Shown in pieces: positions 11,330 through 22,163 of a DNA stretch of 64,000 nucleotides. The position numbers and the translations under genes are program-made. The first letter of the stretch is position 1. The number at the start of each line of letters is the position of its first letter. The stretch lies in NCBI GenBank assembly GCA_900291925.1, contig UWYS01000007.1, positions 310,001 to 374,000 on the forward strand, given 5' to 3'. This DNA comes from Thecaphora thlaspeos. Taxonomy: Eukaryota > Basidiomycota > Ustilaginomycetes > Urocystidales > Glomosporiaceae. The notes under the pieces are model-generated. The model ran no database searches, was not told the DNA's origin, and worked only from the letters and a program-made list of their open reading frames with translations.

Positions 11330-14300
11330 GGTGTTGTTGTTGCTGTCGTCGTCGTCATCGTCGTCGGTAGCGGTCGCCTCGTGCACTCGATCGGCGAGCT
11401 TGTCGAGCTCGGCACGCTTCTCGACGTCGCCGAGGCGACGGTGCGGGGCAAACATGCTGACCACCTCCGTGTGCAAGTCACCGCGCCAGACGTCAAAGAG
11501 GGTCAGTGCCATTTGGATCTCGTCTGAGAGCTGCAGGAAGAGCCGGTTGGCCTTGCTGGCCCGCAGGACGCGACGCGCCTCGGGGAGGAGGTTGCGGCGG
11601 ACCTCTTCGGACGGCGACGCGTGGGCCGCCTCGTCTCCCGCGGCGTCGGACGTGTGCACCTGGCTGGCGTCGTAGAGCGCCTTGAGCTTCTGCTGCAGGT
11701 CCTTGCCCTTGCTGAGCGTGGCCGTCAGCCGCTGGGCGACGTCGAGCACGGCCGCGACGTCGGTTGAAGCATCCCGGAGCTCTTCCAGCTCGGCCATCGT
11801 CAAGGGCTCGTTGCCGCTGAGCAAGGCGGCGGCGCGGTTGCTCCACTCCTGGCCAGCCTTGTAGCGATGCTCGAGCTCGGTCCTCAATGGGTGCTCGAGC
11901 AACGCGCAGGCGTCGGCCTTGTCCAGGTGCTCGCGTACTTCATGGCTGTAGAGGTAGGTCTCCTGGACGTTTTCGACCTCTTCGATCCACTTGCGCCGCT
12001 CGATGAACTTGCCGAGCTCCTCGACCTGCGGCGCGTCGATGTTGAGCGCTAAGCCTAGCGTCAGCGTCTCCTCGCAGTCCTTCAAGGGGGAAAGCGCATC
12101 ATCCTCGCCGGTCGATGCGAGGATCTCGTCGGCCTTGGCCTGGAACGACTGCAGTTCGGCAGCGAGAGACTGGAGCGCGCCAATCTCGGGCGAGTCAAAG
12201 TGGAGGGCGTCGAGTTCCTTGAGCAGCGCGAACATCGCCTCTGAGGATCGATCGTGGCCGGCCTCGCTCGCAGCGTCGTCGATCATGTCGACGCTCTGGC
12301 GGCGCGACGCCGCCTCCTCGGCCGCCAGGGACTTTCGCGAGCGGGGCGCGCCACCCGCTATGTTGTCTGTCCTCCGCTTGTGGTGCTTTCGCAGCAGGAA
12401 GATGTTGGCTCGCTCGACCCAGCTGTTGCCCTGGTTGACGAAGCTGCGCAGCGTCTCGAGGCGCTTCATCGGGACCTGCAGCTTGTCGCCCTCGGTGACC
12501 AGCGACTTGAGCACCTTGAGCGAAGGCCTTGGCGTCGTGGCGAGCGTCGCCTCCACTCGCTTGACCCAGCCTCGCGGCAGGGCGGCGCGCTCGGCGACGG
12601 CCTCGTAGTTGGCGCGCAGCTGCTCGTCGGAGAAGCGCTTCCTCAGGATCCACCGCGAGGGAAGATCAACCTTGCATACCTCGGCCGCATGGTTCAGGCA
12701 GGCGGGGCCCTCGGCGTTGTCGCTGATGACCTGGGCCAGATAGCAGAACGCTTGGCAGCAGACGCACGAGTAGTCCTTCTCAGCAAGATCGTTTTCCTTG
12801 AGCACCTCGACGAGGTTGGGGACCTCGCGCCGCAGCGCGTCGCGCCTCTCGATCTCCCGGTCGACCATGTCCCTGAGAGCGTGCTGGAGCCAGGCAGCCG
12901 TCGCGACCGTCTGATTCTGCTGCGACACGGTGACGAGCAGCTGGTCATGCGAGAAGACAGGACCCTTGCGGAAGAGCTGGTAGCGCTCCGTCGACTCGCG
13001 GCCGTAGTCAATCCAGTCCGGCAGCGCAAAGTTGACCGCCTCGTTCAGGTTGAGGCCCTGGTTGAAGCCACTGTGGTAGGCCTTTGGGAAGGTGATGACG
13101 AACTCGTTGGCCCTCTGGTCGCACGCAAACACCCGGACGCCCTCAACCTTGAGCCTTTCGGGGCTCATCATGGTGGTCAGGTGGAAGAGGAGGTCCGGCG
13201 TCGTCTCGAACAGGTCGGGCGCCACCTTGCGCATCGCCGCCTCGAACTTCTCCGCGTCGGCGCCCGGCACGCCGTACCACGTCTTCGTCTCGCCCCAATG
13301 CTGGTAGTTGATCGAGTACGTAAAGTGATCCTCGTTGTGCCAGCAGAAGGTCGAAAACACCATGCCGACGTAGATCCAGGGTACTGTCATGCCCGAGATG
13401 TCGGACTTGATGTACTGGAGCAGCGAGGCGGGCAGAATGGGCAAGTTGTTGAGGTTCCAGCCATCCTTGGAGTAGGCGCTGAGCGGATGCGTCTCGGGCG
13501 TCGGCAGCGCGCTGCCATGCGTCGTCGAGTGGACGTCAGCTCCGTACTCGACCTCGACCACCTCGTCTCGGCTATGCATGAGGCGCCAAAACTCCCTCTC
13601 AACGTCGTCCTCAGAGACGATCAGGTCGGTGCCGGGTATGCGGCGGGCCAGTCCGTTTGTCCTCGCCGCAGGCTCGGTGCCGTCCACTTCCATGGCGTCG
13701 TCTTTGCCGCTGTCGGCAGCGGGGCCGGAGTCCGGGTGCCAGATCCTGTCGGCGTGCGAGGCCCACCAGGCCTTCTTAAACGACTCGGCCCGTTGCCAGA
13801 ACGTGTAGAGGCTATGCGTCTCGCCGTCGTGGAAGCCGTAGTCGCCACCAACGCTGATCAGGCACGAGGGGCAGAACCACTGCGACTTGGGGATCTCCTT
13901 GAGCGGCGGCTGGAGACAGTACATGTGGTAGCCGCGGTTGCACTCGTCGCAGAGCAGCATGTTGATGCCGTCCTCGCCGCCAAAGCAAATCTCGCACCTC
14001 TGCTCGTCGGCGCTCGGCTGCGTCACGCCCTTGTCAGTGGTCAGCGTCCCCGCGCCACCAGCCGCCGCTGTCGTCGTAAGCGGGGTGCTCGCCTTGCGCC
14101 TTCGGCCGACCGGCGTTAGAGTCGCAATCTCGCCTAGCTTGACGCTAGACGGCTCGATCCGCTTGCGCGAGCTACGACGCTTGCCGCCGCCCTGTGCTGT
14201 CTGGAACACGCCGGATGGATCGTCGAGCCCTTCCGCCGCCAGCAGCTCGGCGGTGTGCGAGCTGTGCGGCTCCGGCGTTCCAAACGCTAGCGCTTTGTTG

Positions 14301-14390
14301 GAGAGCCCGTTGAGGCCACCTTCGCATGCCGGCGACGTCGACTTGGGCGCCATCTCGACGGCTTGCACGGACGAGGAACCAGCGCCTGAG

Positions 14391-14427
<37 letters not shown>

Positions 14428-15971
14428 TAGATCCGGAAGCGCCAACACCGCTGCCGCTGCTGCCGCTCATCGAGGCGCTCTGGGCCATGACCGGGCTGAC
14501 CGATGAGGACTGGCCGAGGCGGACCTGCTCCTTAGCCTTGAGCAGGAAGTCCTCGTATGGCTCGATGATCCTTCCGTAGGCCGTCTTGACCTGGGTCGAC
14601 AGATGTGCCGACCCTTCCTCGGTATAGCCGATCTTCCGCGTCACCTCCGACCAGCGTCGCAGACGGCAGACCTTGTCGTAGCCTCCGTACGAAGCGACGG
14701 TCAGCTTCAGCGTGTACAGGTCGACCGGACGGCGATCGATGACGGGGATTGTCACGCGCTTGAGGCCCTGCTGAGCGTGGAACTTGTCGAGCTGCTCGAG
14801 GTAATTTTGCGAGGCGCGAGCGTCGGCTGTCAGCTCGTTGAGCTGCTGCACCCGGGTACGGAAGCGGAATGTCTCCTGGTCCAGCACGCATTCCGGGTTC
14901 CAGCCCGGTGGCGGAACGACCTTGACGATGCCGTGCTCGGAGCCCTTTCGGCCGATCGCCTCGATGTAGCGCATCGGATCACTGAACTCTTCGGCGGTCG
15001 GGTAGAAGGTAGGGGCCTCGGGGAGGTCGAACAGGCGCGGACGGAGGCGCTTCGGAGGGTGGCGGGGGGTGCTGGCGCCCGTCGGGACGCCTGGATCATC
15101 GCTGCTCGAGTTGGGGTCGATGTTGGAAAAGTTAAACTTGAGCGGAGGCGCAGGCTGCTGCCGTCCGGCCCTGCGGGCGGGGTGATTGGTAGGCGTCGGC
15201 TTCGCGTCGGCTCGACCGTCGATAGAGTCGAGGTAGCCGGCGGCGAACCTCTCGGTGCCGTCCTTGCCGGCATTGATGGCGGTCATGGCGTCTGTCTGTT
15301 GCAGCGTCAGATCGGAGGTGAAGCAGGCCGAGACCAGCGGATGTCAGAATCTCCTGTGGACGGCAGCATGACGCTCGAAGCAGTGGCCAGAAAATTCAGA
15401 TAAAATGAGCTGCGAAAGTCACCTTGCTCTTGCGCTCGCCTCGCTTGATGGCCGTGTCCTGTGGCGGGATAAGGGCCGATGTTGGAGCTTCAGCGGCGGC
15501 GGCCGCCGCCGCGACCACCGCCGTCGTCGACTCGGTGAGCTCCTCCGGCGTCCCGACGTCCTCTGCGCTCGGGCCGAAATCCTTGGAGGTGATGTAAACG
15601 GGCTCGGGCCGCCTTGCTCTCGGCGAGTGGTTGGCCTGCTTGGATGGGCTGCCGCTCAAGCTGTTGCTGCCCGAAGCGGCGCTCGACTTGGTGAGCGATG
15701 CCAACGGCGTCTGCAGGCCGGCGCTGTGCGACTTCTTGGTGGGCGAGGTGTGACCCAGCAGGGCTGCAGCAAAGGCGTAGTCGGCCTTGTCGCCACCGAG
15801 CGGTTTGACGGGGCTGTCGGGCTTCATCGCGTCGGAGGACGATGACGAGCGAGGTTTGGAGGGCGACAAGAAGGCCGACGAGGACGGTGTAGACTGGTGC
15901 TCCATGGCGGTTGAGCCGTCTCGAGGGTCGCTGAAGCTGGATGAGGCGGCTGCAGCGCCCTCGAGAATCAT
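8345..15971 (-). CDS. KDM5/JARID1-family JmjC histone H3K4 demethylase
   Basis: KDM5 enzymes are nuclear Fe(II)/2-oxoglutarate dioxygenases that remove methyl groups from H3 lysine 4. Two exons (15423-15971 and 8345-15295, AAG|GTGACT donor, CAACAG acceptor, in frame) give about 2499 residues. Approximate order: Ser/Ala-rich leader with an Ala run; JmjN near 280 (FYPTAEEFSDPMRYIEAI); ARID DNA-binding domain 336-436; PHD1 618-666 (CEICFGGEDG); JmjC 796-956; C5HC2 zinc finger 1024-1075; PLU-1 helical region; PHD2 near 1529 (CVCRTRVEPD); PHD3 near 1858 (YCLCHQPERSRMIACDKC). Iron ligands are intact: WHNED near 834 and the later His in AYHSGFNQGLN. This is long for the family owing to low-complexity inserts: a Gly-Ser run, an Asp/Asn/Thr run and a long Ser-rich tail. 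The start at 15971 is preferred over in-frame upstream ATGs because residues before it look untranslated; this choice is uncertain. Confidence 0.93.
11287..11368. repeat. Trinucleotide repeat tract coding Asn/Thr/Asp runs in KDM5
   Basis: Successive GTT, GGT and GTC/ATC triplets on the plus strand encode consecutive Asn, Thr and Asp runs in the minus-strand demethylase, just before PHD2. Repeat length probably varies between strains, which is an inference from the repeat type. Confidence 0.85.
14391..14426. repeat. (CCAGAG)n hexanucleotide repeat coding Gly-Ser in KDM5
   Basis: About six copies of a hexamer encode alternating Ser-Gly residues between the ARID domain and PHD1 of the demethylase. 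This is a flexible linker in frame on the minus strand. Confidence 0.85.
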
Positions 15972-17560
15972 GGCAGGTGGCGAGGGGGCTGTTAGCTGGT
16001 GGGGCGATGTGGCAGCTCGGGCCAAGAGGCAGCCGGCGAGGCTGGATGTGGGAGATGAAGAGACAGAGGGTACCGGGACCGGACCGGATTGCGGCCTGAG
16101 GCGGACTGTGATGCGCTGGCTCAGTGTCGTCGGCCCGAGGTGGGTTGGAAAGTTGATTTGAGAGCTGTCAGCCACTGCCGAAGATGGATGATGGCGGAAC
16201 AGCAAATATTGCAAGGGCGTCTGCTTCGGTAGGCGGGCGGACGAGGATTTCGAGTGATGAAGCTGCCGTTACCTCGAGATATGTCAGAGCGAGGTCGGCG
16301 ATGGGCAAGCCATTCTTGAGTCGCAGCTGGAAGGGGCCTTGGATTTTTCCTTTCTTTTTCTTTTGGCAAGGGGGCTGTGGCGATGCTGCGACGGCCGCCG
16401 CTACGGCGTCGTGGCAGAGGACGAGCGGAAAGAGCAGACGCGGGTGACGGTCGGCTGTGTGGCAGGGGACGAGGGGCGAGGGACAGGGTGGCGAGATGCG
16501 TTATGTCTACTATCTGGCCGTCCTGTCTGAGGGTGCGTCGAATGCGTCGAAGCGCCAGCAGCTGGATCGAGCAGGACTCGGGAAGTGGTGCCTGGTGATG
16601 TAGGCGGGGTGGGAGGCGAGCTGTCGGTGGTGTAGGTAGGAGGTGACAGGCAGGGCGTTTGGGGGCGATGAGGGTGAAGACGACGACGAGGCTGATTGTC
16701 GAGACGACGATGGACGAGGCCGCTTCGAGTATTCCAGATTTCCTCTCTGGCGGAAAAGGGCGAGGGGACGAGGGACGACCGGGCGGGCGGGCTTGGACGT
16801 GTCAGAGATCTGTTGCGAGCGGCGCCTGCCTGCCGCCTGCCGCCTGTCGCCTGCCACGCCCTCGCCCGACGCCGATGGGTGGGAGGAGCCGGCCGCCCTC
16901 GCTGGCTTGGCCTCTCGCTGCCAAAAGTCAACACTCGAAAAATCCAGCATGGCCGCGCTGGCTGTCGAAGCTGGGCAACCGCACCCCCCGGACACCTGGT
17001 GCAATTCGGCTTCGCCGTCGCCCGCCAACCACGACGCTCCCCGCCTGCTGGCCTCTTGCCATGACGTTGGCGTCGGCGTCGGCGCGAGCCGTCGGCGTCG
17101 GCACCTCCGTTCTTGTCTAGCTACAATCCTTGCGCTCGCCTCCTCAGTGCGGGCCCGCCTTCTTTGCATAGAGCAAGGTGTGCCCCGCTCGCCTCTGTGA
17201 GCTGCACCCGCACCCGCACCCGCACCCGCACCCGCACCTCGCGCAGCAAGCCGATCTGTCAGAGAGAGCTGCAGAGATTTGCAATTCCTGGATCGGCCAC
17301 GCCGACCTACATGTGTACGTACGTACTCGGGCGACAGTTGCCCCGTGATCCAGGCCGCCGGCGCCTGGCCGCGCGCTGCCCGATTCTTGGCCAAGTTTTT
17401 GGACCCCTTTTTCGAGTGCCTGCCTCCGGCGTCCGGTGGGCTTCGCGCGGCCAGGCCCTTCCTCGGACACTTGGCTGAGCACACGGCCCACACCGCGCCG
17501 CACCACTCCCGACCAAGTCACTCCACCCACGACCCTACCCTTCCCCGGTCTCCTGGTCGG
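15972..17560. other. Intergenic sequence between KDM5 and the broken oxidoreductase
   Basis: This holds the KDM5 promoter on its left side and sequence upstream of the truncated oxidoreductase on its right. Overlapping open frames on both strands are low-complexity and match no family. In particular, I looked for the missing N-terminal part of the oxidoreductase (the ALNPVDWK-like region) and did not find it in any plus-strand frame. A hexamer repeat sits at 17205-17238. Confidence 0.45.
17205..17238. repeat. (CACCCG)n hexanucleotide repeat
   Basis: Five to six copies of CACCCG are read directly. The complementary strand is G-rich in groups of three and could form a G-quadruplex. It lies upstream of the broken oxidoreductase and downstream of no annotated start. 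Confidence 0.85.
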
Positions 17561-18811
17561 CCCGTACCGAAGCCGGATCCGACGTGCGGCTGCGACTTCT
17601 GTGGCGTCGTGGAGGAGGTCGCACCCGACGCAAAGGGCAACGTCAACGTCGGCGACAAGGTCGCTGGGTTCGTCCATGGCGCCAAGTACGAAGACCGGGG
17701 CAGCTTTGCGCAATACCTCAAGACGAGCAGCGAGTTCGTCATGAAGGTCCCCGAGGGACTGAACAACGATACCTCCAGTAGCGTTGCGGTCGCGGGAGAG
17801 ACAGCTGCTTTGGTGAGTGTCGGCGTGGCTTTCAGCTTGCCCCTGAGCACAGTCGGGACCGATAGCTGACACTGGCACCTCTCGTGATTCTCTCGCCCTG
17901 CCACCAACAGTCTCTATTCAGCCCCCTCGGCATGAGCAACCCGGACCCCTCCAAGGACCTGCCCGAGATCACGCAGTCCTCGCCCTCTCTCCTCGTCTGG
18001 GCCGGCTCTACCGCCGTCGGCTAGTACGCCATCCAGCTCGGCCGTGCCGCTGGCTACCGCGTCATCATCACGGCGAGTCCCAAGAACCACGACCTGCTCA
18101 AGTCGATGGGCGCCTACGAGTGCCACGACTACCGCGACGACTCGACGCCCGACCTCCGCATCGCGCTCGACTGCATCTCGGAAAAGGGGACCCAATCGCT
18201 CTGCGTCAGGAGTCTGGGAGAACAGGGCGGAGAGGTCGTCGTCCTTCTCAAGCCAGAGGAGGCCGTCAAGCTCAAGGAGGACGTCAAGATCATCCATGTC
18301 CTGTGAGTTGCTCCTGCATCCGATCATGGCATTCCTCTTCCATCTGTCGCTTTGCGTACTGACTCCCACACCCCCTATCCCTTTCCCCCTTCACGTCACC
18401 TCCACCGTCATCGCAGCGCATACACCTGCACCGGTCGACCTTTTAGCTACGGACGTGCCGAGTTTGGCCAAGAGATCGTCGATCGCGACTCTGCCTTTAT
18501 CAAGGGCTGGCTCAACGGCGACCAGGGGCTCTTCCACCACTTCTTCAAGAACATGTACATCACCAGCAACAAGATCAAGCACATCGAAGGCGGTCTCCAC
18601 GCCATCACAGAGGGCCTAAAGTACCTCCAGGACGGCAAGGTAAGCTCGCACCGCATCACGCCCGAAAAAGCGCCAAAATGAAGAGGTGGACCGGACGCTG
18701 ACGACGTCTCTCGGCCTGCTCTGTTTTCTCTTCGGGGCGCTGCGCTGCGCCCCTGCTCTACAAACTCAGGTCTCGGCGGAGAAGCTCGCCTACACCATCG
18801 ACATGCTTTGA
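17561..18811 (+). pseudogene. Zinc-type alcohol dehydrogenase-like/enoyl reductase remnant with in-frame TAG
   Basis: The readable part matches the medium-chain dehydrogenase/reductase group of fungal quinone-oxidoreductase or enoyl-reductase-like proteins. Exons: about 17561-17812, 17911-18302, 18417-18639 and 18770-18811. The first gives GCDFCGVVEEVAPD and VGDKVAGFVHGAKYEDRGSF of the catalytic domain. The second gives the nucleotide-binding turn LLVWAGSTAVG-stop-YAIQL, followed by AAGYRVIITASPKNHDLLKS. The C-terminus VSAEKLAYTIDML closes the fold. Two defects are visible. About 60-70 N-terminal residues expected before GCDF are absent from the upstream DNA. In addition TAG at 18022-18024 stands where relatives usually have Gln, consistent with a CAG to TAG change. 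All other splice sites and frames are intact, so decay looks recent. Substrate is unknown. Confidence 0.8.
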
Positions 18812-18924
18812 GCATGAATCGTGATGGAAGTGCCGACGATTCTCTCCTCCTACATTGCCCCTACCCTCCCTGGCGGCTGGGCACGGTTCTAGCTTGCTCT
18901 TGTTGACCTGACCCGGGAAAGAAT

Positions 18925-21900
18925 CTATCTTCCGTCCTTACCTCTCCTCGCACCTTCTAAGTGCTTCTTCTGCTCTCCCCTCGCTCCTCTAACATTGCTC
19001 GTGACCGCGCATTGACCGCGCGGGACCTTGCCCTGCTCGAGCTCAAGCTGAGCCTCTGCGCCGCGCGTAATATCGTCGAGCAGGTCGTCCATCTGCTCCT
19101 CGAGCATGCCTATGCGCCTCGAGAGTTCCTCGAACATGGCTGAACTCTTGGTCGCATTCTCCTGCACCAGCTGGACGAGCTGCATGTGGCGCTGCTGGGC
19201 GAGGGCCTCGCGCTTCTTGTTCTCCTTGTCGAGCAGGTTGAAGATCTCGCTGATCGAAGGTAGCACCGAGACGAGCGAGGCGTTGGCCGGCGGTTCCTGC
19301 GGCGCCGAGACTGTCGCCGACGTGGAAGGCAGCGCCGGTGTGGCGCCGGCGGGCGTGGCATGTTGGCTGACCACCTTGATCGAGCGGGGACCAGAGGACC
19401 CTGTGGAAGAAGAGGTGGACGGGACTGTCGGCGTGCAGTGCGCTGGAATGGCTGTCGCAGCTATCGCCGGCGGCGCGCTGGCGAGCGTGATCTGCCGGCC
19501 GTTGGTGAGTGTCATCTGCCTGCCGTTGGCTGGCGTATTGGGCAAAGTGGTAGGGCTCGCCGCTGCCGCCGCCTTGCTGTGATCATTCTGTCGCACCGGC
19601 GTGCCCTCCGCTGCTGCCTGTTCAGTCGCGTCGGTGAAGCGGGCAGAGGCAGGATGGCGTCAGTATTCAGCACCCCCTGGGCTTCAAGAGTCGATCGAAA
19701 CATCCGCGGGATCGCGCATCGTCACTCACGGAGCCACGCGAGCTAGGACTCGACTTGCGAGGACGCTTGGTACCGCCGGTGGACGCAGGGCTCGTTAGGC
19801 CGTCGACCTGCCGCTTGCTTGCCTTGGTCTTCGAGCCGTCGCCTGCCAGCGGGGGCGGAGGCAGAGTGCCGGAGGTCTGCCGGGGAAATAGCCGCAGGGA
19901 GAGGCAGGGGCAGGGCGAAGGAGCAAGGAAAAAAGAGGGTCAGCCTCGTGGTGCGCGCTGGAACGACCACTCGTCGCCTGCCTGATCCGTGTTCACTCAC
20001 GCCATTGGGGTACTCGGGGGTCTGGTCGAGGAAGCCGAGCTTGCAGGTCTTGACGATGGGCCGGCACTGCAGGTTGTTGAGGGCCGCCTCGATCAGGTCA
20101 AAGTTGACGCGCGCCTCGATCCGGTAGCTGTCGGGTTCCGCTTTCCACTCGTCGTAGTCCTGCTTGCTCGCCCCACGGTGGTAGTCGTGGAAGCGCTCCG
20201 GGTTGCTCTGGGCCAGCGCGTAGACAGGGTGGATGTAGAAGCGGAAAAGCAGGCAGCCGAAGCAGTACGAGCAGTGGCAGGGGCGACATTTGTACCGGCT
20301 CGTGTTGTTGAGGACGGCCTTGCAGACGCGGCACGTCGCAAACGCGACGTCCGGGCTCTCGCGCAGCTTGCGCAGCTTGCAGGCCGCCACAAAGCTGCGC
20401 GGGAAGCTCGAATCCATCAGATCGCTCTCGGTCAGCGCCCTGTAGACATCCTCGCCTTGCGGGACTGAAGCATTGTACCTCTCGACCGCGGCGTTCCGCA
20501 GGTCGAGGCGCACAAAGAAGGGGTGGAGCTGCATCGGCTCAAGCGCGAGCGGGTCGCTGCACGGGCAGAGACGACCCTGGCAGTAGCACATGGAACAGAG
20601 GGTGTTGCCCTCGGGGCACTCGAAGAAGCTGTTGAGGACGTGGGCGCCGCAGAAGTCGCACTCGACGTACGCGTCGGGCGAGTTGATGACCTGGAACGAT
20701 TTCCATTCCGGGCTGTACTCATCGACGAGGATTTGGTCGAAAAGCAGCAGCAGGGTGCGAAAATCGTCGGCGATGGGGTTGTCGCGCTCCGGATTCCAGT
20801 GCTCGCGCGACGGGAGCTGCTCGGTCGTCTGCCTCAGCTTGGCCTCGATCACGGCGCGGATGCGGAAGTGCTCCTTTTGGCAATAGCGCTGGTACAGCGG
20901 CAGGTCCTCGTGCAGCGTAATCTCGAGGCTGGCCACCGAGAGCCGCAGCCAGCCCACGCTGAGCGTCCGGCCGCCCCGATTGATGCTCTGGTGCATCGAG
21001 CGTGACGGCAGCAGCACCAGGTCGCCAACGCGCTGCTCGGCCACGAAGACGGGGAAGGGCGCGGCCTGCAGCTCCTCGACGGTGAGGCAGTACTCGTCCT
21101 GCTGCAGCTTGGTGTGGTCGAGTCTTTCAAGGTACTTGTCGACCTGGCTCGCGTGGTCGGTGCTGGTGGCGAACCACATTGACGTCGATCCCGGGTCGCC
21201 GTAGACCATGAGGCTTTGGCCGAGGCTCGAGCAGAGATTGCGCGTCAACGGCGTCCAGGTATCGCCGGGTCCAAAGCAGCACTTGAGCGACTCGGGCCTC
21301 TGGTGCATCGCGAGACTCGAGAGGGCGTCCTGGTCGCGGTAGTAGGCCACCTCGGGCGCGACGAGGTCCATGATGGCGTCGCGCCATGGCTTGGGGCAGC
21401 GCAGGTCCTTGCTATAGAGGCGCAATGCGTCGTGCGAGAGGATGTGCGGGTTGGCCAGGTGGGCGTAGTTGAGCAGCTCCTCTAGACGGACGGGCATCTC
21501 TTGGCCTGTCAGCAAGTTGCAGACCGCCACCTGGGTCGAGCCGCCGATGTGCTCGCGGAACGTCTCGAGGTCGAAGTCGTGCGCTTGCCACTTTTCGGCG
21601 TTGCTGTTGTAATTGCTGATGACCAGCGGCAGGCCCTGATCCTCAACGACGTCTTTGATAATCGCCCGGAGCGCTTTGGGCTCCAGCGACGAGTCGGTGC
21701 GCGGACAACCGCGCAGCGCCCCTTTGCCCGAGATGAGATCGGCGTAGTTGAGGTCCTTTGACCTCGACACGGGCTCGGCGAGAGGGCGCGACGCAATCTT
21801 CTTCTTCTTCTGCTGCTGCTGCTGTGGTGGTGGTGCCGCTGGCGGCAGCGGCTGGATCACCGAGGTGAAAGCCTCGGCCGGCACCGACTTGCGGCCGTTG

Positions 21901-22163
21901 ATTTGCACAACGGCGGCCGGTATCGAGGACGACGACGCTGTCGGCTGCGCCGCGGTCGGTGCCGACGCCGCCAACGATGCTCGCGCCGACGATGTCGATG
22001 GCGGCAGCGGCGGCGGTGCGGGGAAGGTGGGCGTCGTCCCGTTGCCGGCGGCGTGCGCCGGAGTGCCGGTCACGGGACCAGTCGCAGCCGACTTGGCCAA
22101 GGTGACGCTAGGAAAGGCGGGAGTCTTACCGTTTGATGAGCCGACTGTATGCGGCGCGGACAT
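18925..22163 (-). CDS. JmjC-domain protein with Cys-rich zinc fingers, probable pseudo-demethylase
   Basis: Three exons (20001-22163, 19730-19876, 18925-19617) give 1000 residues. A low-complexity leader is followed by a JmjC-type cupin (about 160-440), two Cys-rich clusters (CDFCGAHVLNSFFECPE near 500 and CRVCKAVLNNTSRYKCRPCH near 610-645), a Ser/Thr-rich linker containing a short NGRQMTL/NGRQITL duplication, and a C-terminal coiled coil (EIFNLLDKENKKREALAQQR). Active JmjC proteins bind Fe(II) through His-x-Asp/Glu plus a later His. Here the expected TP-x-HKD-LCAS segment reads TPLTRNLCSS near 303-312, so the His and Asp are Thr and Asn, while the later His in SMHQSINRGG near 389 is kept. 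Family membership is clear; loss of demethylase activity is inferred from this alignment by eye. A scaffold or reader role in chromatin is possible. Confidence 0.82.

Noticed and set aside
12254..14119. 621-codon open frame antisense to KDM5
   Set aside because: It is a mirror frame of a GC-rich coding exon with Arg/Leu/Val-rich nonsense composition; the opposite strand carries the clear JmjC domain.
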